DNA of 64,000 nucleotides from Bolinopsis microptera (Eukaryota; Ctenophora; Tentaculata; Lobata; Bolinopsidae), in assembly GCF_026151205.1 (NCBI RefSeq), contig NC_087077.1, positions 2,108,001 through 2,172,000 of the forward strand, in the 5' to 3' direction. Below the pieces are notes generated by a model. The model searched no databases. It saw nothing but the letters and a program-made list of their open reading frames with translations, and was not told the DNA's origin. Of this stretch, positions 34,832-46,193 are shown one piece after another. Made by a program: the position numbers and the translations under genes. Position 1 is the first letter of the stretch, and the number at the start of each line of letters is the position of its first letter.

Positions 34832-35619
34832 TATTTTTAAGACCATTTTTCCATATCATTTAATTTTTTTAAATTTATTCAGCTAGCTTTTTTGACTAAA
34901 ATATTTTCGATCTGGGAAATTATTTAAAGACGAGTCAACATTACATACATCAATTACATAGCATCACATACATTTACCTATAACACGCAGTAGCGACTTG
35001 TATAAATTTAACGATACTTAAATTCGTTAAATCATATATCATGTATATGCTCTGCTGAAATCTTAGTCTCCTTTAAAATAAGTCCTCCCATGAAATTTAG
35101 TTTACAACAATTTTAGGCAATTGTTTGACTTAATTTATGGTATAATAGATTTTTCGTTCCTGAGGAAAGGGAATTTCGGCGGATATAGTAACACCAGAAA
35201 ATATTGGTTTATGTAAATTGAGTTTACGTTGTTTATCAATGATTCGAGGGCACTGCAACGAGAATTAGAACAATTAATCAAAAATTACTGCCTAAACATT
35301 TAATGACCAAAACCTAACGAGCTTAACCTCTGTCACTCTTTTTCGGAGATTCAATATCATTTGACACAACTCTATGGATTAACTATATGATTTTTTAAAA
35401 TAGGAAAACTAATCTGGTTGTATCCTAGCAGAACTGATTATTATATACGTTAAGAACAGTGTCAGCTGGAATATTCAAGTAAGGTCATTTGTGTGCTTTC
35501 TTTTACAACAGAAACAAGGAATTGAAATATCATTGTAAACTAAAACTGACAAGGGTAATCATAACATAACATTGTTTATTTATTTATTTAACATAACATT
35601 GTGCTCACAGTGTCACTCC

Positions 35620-35750
35620 ATTCCTGAAAAAAGCCCATTTTCTTCCAATAAGACAACAAATAGAGTATAAGATTGCTCTAACCGTGTTCAAATGTGTCAA
35701 CAACGTAGCTCCAAATTATATCACCAAATGCATCAACATTAAGAGTCACC
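35620..35750 (+). pseudogene. LINE reverse transcriptase tail, cut by a C-rich tract (left arm)
   Basis: Encodes the start of a conserved LINE C-terminal module (residues VFKCVNNVAPNYITKCINIK). The homologous right-arm copy continues through a Tyr/Phe-rich part to GPFVWNQLP. In this arm the match decays within a few codons and is replaced by C/A-rich sequence. Confidence 0.65.
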
Positions 35751-36310
35751 CAGTCCGTGTTGACGGCCCATCCACTCACTTAAAAACTGTAACCATAAAC
35801 CCAAACAATAACACCTTCTATTCCAACCATTATCAACCATACTATCGCCAACCCCCTCAATAACTTTCCACAACCATCATCCACTACTCAAATCCCCCCC
35901 CCTATACCCAAAAACCTCTCACTTAACCTAACCCACAACCACCATACTCACATCCCACCTGCCACACATATTCACCCCTCCCACCATACACGACCAACTA
36001 ATCCAACAACACCCCACCCAACTAATCCAAACACCCCCACTTCCATAAAAAACCCTACCCCCCCGTCCCACAACCCCCAGCAACCCCCTCACCTCTCCCC
36101 TATACCCAATACTACTCAACCCTCTCTGCTCCCCCCCCATTCCATCTAAACCCACACCTTCATCCTAACTGCCTCCGTCCCCCCCCCTTCCCGCTCTCTC
36201 CCAACCCTTGCCCCTACCCCCCCAGCTGCTCCACCCACCCCACAGACAGCACCCCCCCCCCCCCCACCCCCTGTCTTACTATCCACACTCCCCCCCCCCC
36301 TCTAGCGAGA
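35751..36310. repeat. C-rich, G-poor low-complexity tract (left arm only)
   Basis: About 560 bases dominated by C and A, with very little G and many C runs. At the equivalent place the right arm has about 335 bases of ordinary LINE 3' sequence. The transition is gradual on both sides, with scrambled versions of the right-arm sequence. Either extreme local mutation or, more likely, low-quality sequence in the assembly. Confidence 0.8.
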
Positions 36311-37639
36311 GAGAGTCATTTTCAAGTCAATATATCATACGTATGAATGCCTATCTCCCCCCTATATCCTGAAGTTAGGACTATGATTTGACCTGCCCAT
36401 CCCCTAATTTTGGAAGTTTATATGCTCCTATCGTGAAAATGAGGTTAATTGAATGAAGGCTTTCATGTTATTCTGTATTATCACGTCATCTTACATCACA
36501 TTATCAGGTCCAGTATATCCATAATTAAGACACCAATTGAATAATGAATGTGAATTTGTTTAGAGAATAAAATTTAGGTCGAAAATTTTGATCCTTCCCC
36601 CCCCCCCCCCCCCGCCCCCCTCTGGCCTTATTTCATTAAATCCATAACACCTGATCTTGAAGTTACTCACAAGGCGAGGAACATCCTAGCCTGTCCAGCA
36701 TCTGGGAGGTCTACACAGGAAACAGTAGCTCATTTAGCTCTAGGTCACCAGGCTGTGACAGTAGTCTTGATGTCCATTGTCCAACCAGTTCTGCGATTTA
36801 CAGGTAACATCTAGGTAAAGAATAAGATTAAGTTGAATGTGCTTATGATGGGACCCCGGAGGGCAAGATCAGGTTATAATAATATAACACCTTGAATTTT
36901 TAATGTACTATATACTATAATATCTGAAAGAATCTCTTCGAATATTTTTCTGTGACAAGTGGATCTTGAATCTTTGAATAGAGTTGGTGGTTACTGTCTG
37001 GTGACATTACACACTCACTTAATCTTCCTCTTGGTCCAAGGGGTGTTTTAAGAAGGGCATTAATAACTTCCCTTACTGACATACTTACAACAAAATAGCT
37101 GCATTGCTTTGGACTTGTCAGTAGAATGCCTGAAGATCGGTTACTCAACTGTCTACTTGAATGACAACCCAAAAATAGGAAGAGATCAAGAGGCAGGTCT
37201 ATAGGAAGAGCTTAAATGTAGTAGAAATGTTACCTACCCTCCGAAGATGTATAAGTAAAGTAATAAAACAGCTCCCGCAGACTAATCTTTTTGGATGGAG
37301 ATCTCGCTAGAGTAACATGTTACTTGGTTCAATCCAATAACATATAAAATTAAAGAGTTTAAGAGTCCAAAATAGGAATTTAACACAAATATATATTAAA
37401 TTCATTCACTGCAACAATCACTTCATAAAATCATGTAGGAGTATTGATAAGATTGAGTTCCAGATCACCTATATATTGCTGTGGATGCTAAAATCCTGAC
37501 ACCTCTATAACCCCTAAAAGAAACTATACATGTCATGGGTAATGGATATCATTAGTAGGTAGTTATTGCAAACAGAGTGCTACCAAGTGCCACGTCTTAT
37601 GATTTTCTAGAAATCAGAAACAAAAAGTAAAACTCTAAT

Positions 37640-38423
37640 CAAAATGCTGAGCAGGATGAAGCAAAGACTTGAAGAAGAACTAAGAGACAACCAGAATGGC
37701 TTCAGACCTGGTTGCTCTACAACTTCGCACATTCTTGTTCTGTGAAGAATTATATAGGGTCTAAAGGCCATGAGTGTGAAGGCCACTATGGTGTTTATAG
37801 ATTTTAATAAAGCCTTTGACAGTGTACATAAAGGTTTGCTTATTAAGACCAGCCATGACTTATGTTGATAGCCTACGAGCTGACACGGGTCTCAACGACA
37901 CTGGAGAAATGGGCGGACTTATGGCGGATAGAGTTTTATGGAGACAGCGCATCAATACTCGGACGCTGAAGTAAGTCAGAGTTATTAAGATACTTAAAGC
38001 AAATGGTATACCAGAATAGATGGTATTACAGGGGTCTTCGAAGTCCTGGTAGGATCAGGATTCGGGAGTACTGCAAAGAGACACCTCATACTTGTTCATC
38101 ATCGTGATTGACTATATCATGACAGTGGCTATAGATGATGACTCAGACTCTGGGTTCACTCTTAAGCCTGCACAGGGTGTAGATGGATTTGTGCTGAAAA
38201 TATCGCATATGTCAAATTCTCAGATGATGGTGCCCTTATCACTGATATAATTGAATGGGGCAAAACTACTCCTGGACAGGCTATAGGAAGCAGCAAAAAG
38301 TGTGGGGTTAGTCTTGAACAACTCTAAAACAAATCTCATGACTCTAAACACTACAGAGGAAAGTAGACTTTAAAGCTGTTCTGGAAACCAGCTGGAAAAC
38401 GTACCTTGGGGGCATAGATATCA
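37640..38423 (+). pseudogene. Degenerate non-LTR reverse transcriptase (left of centre)
   Basis: Broken frames give MKQRLEEELRDNQNGFRPGC, then ATMVFIDFNKAFDSVHKGLL (palm motif A region), then SGFTLKP and KFSDDGALITDIIEWGKTT (where intact enzymes have the ADD catalytic motif; here it reads SDD). Stops and frameshifts abound. A 133-base insertion near 37858, carrying another LINE C-terminal tail (TYVDSLRADTG), splits motif A from the rest, while about 52 bases present in the other arm are missing near 38022. Confidence 0.7.
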
Positions 38424-39318
38424 ACAACTGAGAGAGACTTTAGAGAGACTTTTCAAGAGCAACTATGAAGATCCAAGAGCGTAGGATGCAACTAGCTTTG
38501 CCATATACACTGCCACCTTGAACTAGTTGCTAAGTGTGGGGTACTTAATGAACCTAACCATGGTGTGCTGAGCAGGGGAAGAACAGTCATAACTTATGTT
38601 GATAGCCTAAGGGCTGATACAGGTTTGAGTAACACTGGAGAAATCACGGGACTTATGGAGGATAGAAATCTATCGAGACAGTGCATCAATACTCGGACGC
38701 TGAAGCCTAAATTAAGAGAAGTTTAAAAGTTCACAATCATAATTATTATTTAAAATTGCTTCTAATAGCTACTGATAATCAGCTTGATAGTCGTCTTCCA
38801 GCCAGTTTATCAGAAATAAATAAAATGCAGAACCTAACAAAAGGACTAAAATAACTCCAAGATATATTTCATGAAAATTACTAAATTTGCATTGGCGCTC
38901 GATTCCAAAGAATTTTTGTTAATGATGCGTTGACAAAATGCGCGGCGCGCAAAAATTATCATTTGAAATTGTTTGTTGTTCAAACATATTTCATAAAATA
39001 ATCTGTAATATATAGTTCTAATAGTGTATAAAAAAGAATAATCTCAAAATATAACACTAAACAGAGCAAAAACGAGGATCGCGCAAAAATTATATCTATT
39101 TTGACAATTTCCGCGATGTTTATACATATGTTTTCCGCGTTGATATCTATGCCCCCAAGGTACGTTTTCCAGCTGGTTTCCAGAACAGCTTTAAAGTCTA
39201 CTTTCCTCTGTAGTGTTTAGAGTCATGAGATTTGTTTTAGAGTTGTTCAAGACTAACCCCACACTTTTTGCTGCTTCCTATAGCCTGTCCAGGAGTAGTT
39301 TTGCCCCATTCAATTATA
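38246..39318. repeat. Inner inverted repeat (178-bp arms) at the palindrome centre
   Basis: 38246-38423 is the inverse of 39141-39318, both from the reverse transcriptase region. The 717-base loop between them contains a second LINE tail (ITYVDSLRADTGLSNTGE-like, about 38580-38705). It starts almost exactly where pairing with the right arm stops (38248). Confidence 0.85.
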
Positions 39319-40110
39319 TTAGTGAGAGTTTTAACACTTTCTGCGAATCGTAGAAAGATGCTGAGAAATACTACGACGACAGTGTTGAAATGCCGCCCAA
39401 TAAAACAGGGAAAATGGGTGCTAATGATCGGTATCAAGGGCCCGACCTTGAAGAACACACCCTGAACTTCTGAAACCCTATATGCTCAGATGTGAGTGAA
39501 GGCTGTGAGAGCTCCAAAAGAAAAAGGGATCAAATGAGGTAAAGGAAGACGGTTGGCACGTGCGACCTATGTTCAGTTTTGCTCAGCTGAACAGTACAGC
39601 TTAGTCTCGGCTGGTCGTGTGATGCCGATTAAGCCCCCTTACCACGGCAAGGTCATTCGCTCTGGATAAAGCACCATTACCAATCACTATAGGTGAGAGA
39701 AATAGGATAGGATTGGGTCCTGGGCAGTAACTCCAGAGCAAATGGGCAGAGTCATAAGTGGTGCTCTAGTGCTCAGGATTGACTCTGCCGCTGTACTTTA
39801 AATCAATAAGTACCAACACGTGTGACAGACGCCCCAGCCGACAAGCCCCCTGCCACGATGCATGCGATCCCGGAGCAAAGTGCCTGCACCCAGCAGCACG
39901 CCGAGCCCAGCCAACGCCGCCGGCTATCGACCCGGAAGCTGTCCCCACGAGCTACCTAGTGACTTTCGTCACTTGGGTGCTCAATGTAGACCGTTCCCGT
40001 TTCGACCACCAGCTTCATCACTCAGCCCAGCGGCCACCCAGTTTCAGCCATCCACCCCAGTCTCAGCGCACACCACGCCGAGAACCGCCCACCAGCACAC
40101 CCAGACCCAC
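39319..40110. other. Unpaired GC-richer central segment
   Basis: Not shared with either arm. GC and CC-dinucleotide content from about 39800 to 40110 are clearly above the rest of the window, giving two overlapping Pro/Ser/Arg-rich frames that I do not believe. Probably part of a different LINE (5' or 3' UTR). Confidence 0.5.
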
Positions 40111-40205
40111 ATGCCAGGTATCATCGAAGCTGCCTGGTCTTTTGCCCGGAACCAGACAAAAGGGTTCCGGGCAAAAGACCAGGCAGCTTCGATGATACCT
40201 GGCAT
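40111..40205. repeat. Perfect 43-bp hairpin at the palindrome centre
   Basis: 40111-40153 is the exact inverse of 40163-40205, with a 9-base loop AGACAAAAG. The right arm of the giant palindrome begins at the next base. Confidence 0.95.
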
Positions 40206-40740
40206 ATATCAGTGATGAGGGCACCATCATCTGAGAATTTGACATATGCGATATTTTCAGCACAAATCCATCTACACCCTGTGCAGGCTTAAGAGTGAAC
40301 CCAGAGTCTGAGTCATCATCTATAGCCACTGTCATGATATAGTCAATCACGATGATGAACAAGTATGAGGTGTCTCTTTGCAGTACTCCCGAATCCTGAT
40401 CCTACCAGGACCTCGAAGACCCCTGTAATACCATCTGCAGTTGTGATTACTTAAGCCACTGTGTTTGTGTAGATCAATCGCACTATGTATTCTGGTATAC
40501 CATTTGCTTTAAGTATCTTAATAAGCAAACCTTTATGTACACTGTCAAAGGCTTTATTAAAATCTATAAACATCATAGTGGCCTTCACACTCTTTAGACC
40601 CTATATAATTCTTCACAGAACAAGAATGTGCGAAGTTGTAGAGCAACCAGGTCTGAAGCCATTCTGGTTGTCTCTTAGTTTTTCTTCAAGTCTTTGCTTC
40701 ATCCTGCTCAGCATTTTGATTAGAGTTTTACTTTTTGTTT
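40206..40740 (-). pseudogene. Degenerate non-LTR reverse transcriptase (right of centre)
   Basis: Mirror copy of the left-hand reverse transcriptase remnant, without the 133-base insertion: VFIDFNKAFDSVHKGLL continues into IKILKANGIPEYIVRLIYTN, which is the expected order for the palm domain. It then reaches IIVIDYIMTVAIDDDSDSGF and stops at the centre. This copy best shows the family (RTE/CR1-like). Confidence 0.7.
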
Positions 40741-42284
40741 CTGATTTCTAGAAAATCATAAGACGTGGCACTTGGTAGCACTCTGTTTGCAATAACTACC
40801 TACTAATGATATCCATTACCCATGACATGTATAGTTTCTTTTAGGGGTTATAGAGGTGTCAGGATTTTAGCATCCACAGCAATATATAGGTGATCTGGAA
40901 CTCAATCTTATCAATACTCCTACATGATTTTATGAAGTGATTGTTGCAGTGAATGAATTTAATATATATTTGTGTTAAATTCCTATTTTGGACTCTTAAA
41001 CTCTTTAATTTTATATGTTATTGGATTGAACCAAGTAACATGTTACTCTAGCGAGATCTCCATCCAAAAAGATTAGTCTGCGGGAGCTGTTTTATTACTT
41101 TACTTATACATCTTCGGAGGGTAGGTAACATTTCTACTACATTTAAGCTCTTCCTATAGACCTGCCTCTTGATCTCTTCCTATTTTTGGGTTGTCATTCA
41201 AGTAGACAGTTGGGTAACCGATCTTCAGGCATTCTACTGACAAGTCCAAAGCAATGCAGCTATTTTGTTGTAAGTATGTCAGTAAGGGAAGTTATTAATG
41301 CCCTTCTTAAAACATCCCTTGGACCAAGAGGAAGATTAAGTGAGTGTGTAATGTCACCAGACAGTAACCACCAACTCTATTCAAAGATTCAAGATCCACT
41401 TGTCACAGAAAAATATTCGAAGAGATTCTTTCAGATATTATAGTATATAGTACATTAAAAATTCAAGGTGTTATATTATTATAACCTGATCTTGCCCTCC
41501 GGGGTCCCATCATAAGCACATTCAACTTAATCTTATTCTTTACCTAGATGTTACCTGTAAATCGCAGAACTGGTTGGACAATGGACATCAAGACTACTGT
41601 CACAGCCTGGTGACCTAGAGCTAAATGAGCTACTGTTTCCTGTGTAGACCTCCCAGATGCTGGACAGGCTAGGATGTTCCTCGCCTTGTGAGTAACTTCA
41701 AGATCAGGTGTTATGGATTTAATGAAATAAGGCCAGAGGGGGGCGGGGGGGGGGGGAAGGATCAAAATTTTCGACCTAAATTTTATTCTCTAAACAAATT
41801 CACATTCATTATTCAATTGGTGTCTTAATTATGGATATACTGGACCTGATAATGTGATGTAAGATGACGTGATAATACAGAATAACATGAAAGCCTTCAT
41901 TCAATTAACCTCATTTTCACGATAGGAGCATATAAACTTCCAAAATTAGGGGATGGGCAGGTCAAATCATAGTCCTAACTTCAGGATATATATAGGCATT
42001 CAATAACTATGATATATTGACTTGAAATTGAATATTATCACAGGGAAAATATAATGACAATTCTTGTTGACACTGAGCACTAAACTAATGACAGCTAAGT
42101 AAAGATTCAGTTCAAGCCATCTAAAGCGACTCATGAATATTGAATATGTACATTAGAACTTATTTTTATGAAGTTTGGGTTTTATGATAAAGTTATTATA
42201 TGCTACTTATATGAATGCTTTTTCAAAGAGATGCGTATTTATTCTCTTTTTAAACAAGACGATATCGGTTAATGTTCTCAATTG

Positions 42285-42545
42285 CTAAGGAAGCTGATTC
42301 CAAACAAAGGGTCCACAGTAACTAAAGCTTCTCTCAGTTTTACTATAATTTGAAACAGTAGGAACATTTAGGAGGAAATAGTCTTGTTCAGTCCGTAGTA
42401 CACGTACAGGTTGACTCTTAATGTTGATGCATTTGGTGATATAATTTGGAGCTACGTTGTTGACACATTTGAACACGGTTAGAGCAATCTTATACTCTAT
42501 TTGTTGTCTTATTGGAAGAAAATGGGCTTTTTTCAGGAATGGAGT
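42285..42545 (-). pseudogene. LINE reverse transcriptase C-terminal tail (right arm)
   Basis: Continuous frame with LPIRQQIEYKIALTVFKCVN, PNYITKCIN, VRVLRTEQDYFLLNVP and ending in SYCGPFVWNQLP, the usual C-terminal module of CR1/L2-like LINE ORF2 proteins. No catalytic domain is attached. Confidence 0.75.
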
Positions 42546-43301
42546 GACACTGTGAGCACAATGTTATGTTATGATTACCCTTGTCAGTTTTAGTTTACAA
42601 TGATATTTCAATTCCTTGTTTCTGTTGTAAAAGAAAGCACACAAATGACCTTACTTGAATATTCCAGCTGACACTGTTCTTAACGTATATAATAATCAGT
42701 TCTGCTAGGATACAACCAGATTAGTTTTCCTATTTTAAAAAATCATATAGTTAATCCATAGAGTTGTGTCAAATGATATTGAATCTCCGAAAAAGAGTGA
42801 CAGAGGTTAAGCTCGTTAGGTTTTGGTCATTAAATGTTTAGGCAGTAATTTTTGATTAATTGTTCTAATTCTCGTTGCAGTGCCCTCGAATCATTGATAA
42901 ACAACGTAAACTCAATTTACATAAACCAATATTTTCTGGTGTTACTATATCCGCCGAAATTCCCTTTCCTCAGGAACGAAAAATCTATTATACCATAAAT
43001 TAAGTCAAACAATTGCCTAAAATTGTTGTAAACTAAATTTCATGGGAGGACTTATTTTAAAGGAGACTAAGATTTCAGCAGAGCATATACATGATATATG
43101 ATTTAACGAATTTAAGTATCGTTAAATTTATACAAGTCGCTACTGCGTGTTATAGGTAAATGTATGTGATGCTATGTAATTGATGTATGTAATGTTGACT
43201 CGTCTTTAAATAATTTCCCAGATCGAAAATATTTTAGTCAAAAAAGCTAGCTGAATAAATTTAAAAAAATTAAATGATATGGAAAAATGGTCTTAAAAAT
43301 A

Positions 43302-43796
43302 CCTTAATTCCCAAAAATTTGGGCGACAAAAAATTTGAGCGGGCCTCTCGCCCAAATTTTTTGCAGACCAAATTAATTGCATAAATCTTTTCCGTCTGCT
43401 AAATTTTTTGCTAACCAAACTTTTGGCATTTGGCCTGTGGCCCTGAAATCTATAGAAAGATGGCTTTTTCTTCATATCCAAGTGAAATAATATTTGAAAT
43501 TTTAGTTTTCTAATCTGTCATTCATGGCTTGACCAAGTAAAAAGGCTTATATTTTAAATGAATAGAAATAACTGGAATAACAAAAAATTGAAAGCAAAAT
43601 GACTGGAATAATAAGGAATAATAATGAACTAAGGCAAATATCTAACTGAAATTTTAGTGGAAAATCGTTCATTTTTCGAAGAATTTGTGCCCAAATTTTC
43701 GGTCGCCCAAATGAGTTCAAATTTTCTGCCCAAATTTTTGGGGCTCAAATAAATTGTGCTCAATATAATGGCACACAAATTTTTGGGAACTAAGGT
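43302..43796. mobile_element. TA-flanked Tc1/mariner-like MITE (right arm)
   Basis: Mirror copy of 34337-34831 with the same TA flanks, so the insertion predates the inverted duplication. Confidence 0.7.
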
Positions 43797-44759
43797 ACGA
43801 CTAATATTGTTGTTGACTTGAAATTAACAAAATTTGTGACTTATATTATGGTAACCATAATATTTATGGGAACCAAAGTTATTGTGAACCAAATTTTTTC
43901 AGGCATGGTGGGCTGAACATGGAGCTACCGAAAGCTGCGAATCATTTAGAAATAAACTCAAATGCAGCAGACAGACAGAAGCATTAGTTTGAGTTAAGTT
44001 GTAAAGCTTCTTTAAACTTTTTCATCACAAAGAGAAATTTGTGTTAAATAGTAGTGGTAAATTTAAAGGGCGTGTTGGTAGACCTAATACAAACTTATAT
44101 CAAATATGCTTGTTGATGACCTTAAATATAGAAACTTAGAACTTAGAAATTTGAGTGATTTAAATGAAATAAGGGATATTGCTAGCTGTAGGAAGTGTTG
44201 GAAACTGTTGTACTAGGCACAGATTACGTAGTTAAGATGTTTTCTTAATGGAGTTCTATTAACTATGTATGATCCTGTTTTATAATAAGATTATTTGTAT
44301 AGAGTCGTATATAATAATGTTTCTTCTTAGACTGCCAGAGAGCACAGAAGATGGCTACTAGACAGCTAAAATCGATACTTTACGAGCCACCAGGGGATGC
44401 CTTTTTTCGATGGATAAAGTAAGTGCACCGACTTTTGACGCTTAAAAAGTTAAAAGGACTTTTCACAGAGATATTTTGGTACCATCTTATGATGGCCTCT
44501 CATATGTATCTTTCGCCTTTCGGATCAATTTATTCCGGTCAACAAAGTTTCCTACTCCAGGCCATTAAATTGCTCCGTCAAAAACGCTATTATACCGGAG
44601 TTTTATTATAGTCATCAAGGGATGTGAGACGTACGTGTCAAAGGCTTGCAAGGGGAGTGAGCCGATCTAGTGTTCTAGGTATAAATATTGGGTGATAGAA
44701 GGTAGTAGTATCGCATTTAATTCTATCAACAGTCATGCCTACCTTCTCCAAGTTCCTCA

Positions 44760-46193
44760 CCCATATCCAAAAAATTTTTAATTTCCTACATTCTCAATTT
44801 TTTCGTTTTCTGTGGCCCGCTCGCATAAAAAGTCTTTGTATTCGCGCAGTTCAAAGATTTTTCATGGCGGATTCCAGATTCTCAATTTTACTTTTTTAGG
44901 GCCCGGAATGCTTTTTAATAGATAATCCTAGGTTACTTTTGGGGGCGAAGCCCCCGAAAATTTTGGAAATTTAAACTAGATTTGGCCTCCTGGAACGAAT
45001 CTGACAATGGAGAACGATTTTAGCATACTATTTTCTGATTTCAATTTTTATTGGGATAAATTGTCTGGATTCTAGAATCCCTAAACACTTGGCTTAACTA
45101 AAGCACAAAATAGGAGACAGCATGAAGTATCAAGAGTTTATAATTTTGGCAAAAATGTTTTCCACCCGATTAATGTCTTAATGTGATAGCTACCTCAACT
45201 TAGGTTGATTCGGCATGAATTCATAGGGCTGATGCCCAGGGACGTAGCCAGGATTTTTCTTTGAGGGGGGCTGTCTCCAATCCAGCTGCGCAGCGAGCAA
45301 GCTGTGGCAGGGGTCTGGGGGCGCAGCCCCCATCGGGGTCCAGGGCGGAGCCCCTTGGCGGGGGCTAGGGGGCGCAGCCCCCCGGAAATTTTTTGCGAAA
45401 AAGGGTGTTTTAGACGACATTTGGCATTAAAGAAATTTGTAGGACAGCAATAAACTGGGATTGAGAAGAATCAAATACTCACGTAAATTTGGTAACTTCA
45501 CCTCATCGTCTTAAGATTTTTACATTTCCTACGGTCTAGGGGACACTATTGACTATTTATAGAAGTCTTCTAGAATGTTTGCTTGGATGTTATGACAGAT
45601 ATTTACTAATCCACAGTTCAAATCTTTGACTGACTGCAGTCATAAACACAGCCCAGTTACCAGGCGACCATGGGGACTAGGGGGCTTATCTTTTTTCTGG
45701 GGTTCGATTTATTCCGATTTTTCCCCCCCTAGCCCCCCCCCCCCCCGGCCCCCCCCCCTGTCTACGTGCCTGCTGATGCCCTGGGTGACACTGGGGTGAC
45801 ACTGTAGACATATCCGGTTTCATAGACTAGATAAGTAGATAGTAAAATGTTAATAAAGTAATAATGACAACTATTTATGTCGTGTACGCGAAAATGCCCC
45901 AATAATTAGCATCTGGTTAGTGGTTACTTGATGCACAGATTTTGTAGCTAATAGCAACAAACTTTGGTCTGTGAAACGAAATTTGATAGACTGGATCAGT
46001 GGATCCCTGACTGAGGACATTTAAATAACGGTCCAGCAACTTTTAGTCTGCTCTTTCACTTAAATTCCTACTGAAATATTATCGAAAATTCTCAGAGTTG
46101 GCTCTCGAATTTCCTACTTTTTGTCAAAAATTTCCTACTTTTTAAAATTTCCTACATTCTTAGAATGCGAGAATGCGGGTTTTTGGATATGGG
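44760..46193. mobile_element. hAT-like non-autonomous element, 1434 bp
   Basis: Starts CCCATATCCAAAAA and ends with its perfect inverse. Flanked by GTTCCTCA at 44752-44759 and 46194-46201, an exact 8-base duplication. The left arm (33372-33379) has this site once and no element, giving a direct empty-site proof. No transposase is encoded. It contains the nested element at 45237-45772. Confidence 0.93.
45237..45772. mobile_element. Nested hAT-like MITE, 536 bp
   Basis: Starts CAGGGACGTAGCC and ends GTCTACGTGCCTG (imperfect inverse). Flanked by CTGATGCC at 45229-45236 and 45773-45780, an exact 8-base duplication. GC-rich with GGGGGCGCAGCCCCC-type stem motifs. It lies inside the 1434-bp element and so inserted later. 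Confidence 0.88.

Larger units (their letters stand above)
29042..38248 (+). repeat. Giant palindrome, left arm
   Basis: This arm is the inverse of 40206-50423. Paired positions sum to 79465-79573 near the outer end, 78131-78358 in the middle and 78454 near the centre; each shift is an indel. Substitutions are rare (for example Ile/Val in the transposase frame and Pro/Ser in the frame at 36915). The outer boundary is sharp at GCGCAGGAGGGTCAACC; sequence outside it is not shared. The arm is 1.0 kb shorter than its partner because it lacks the hAT-like insertion. Confidence 0.95.

Noticed and set aside
35928-36155. Gly-rich minus-strand frame
   Set aside because: Arises from the C-rich low-complexity tract that is probably unreliable sequence.
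39779-40215. Two overlapping Pro/Ser/Arg-rich frames in the palindrome centre
   Set aside because: Composition-driven frames in a C-rich segment, running into the perfect hairpin. No domain or splice logic.
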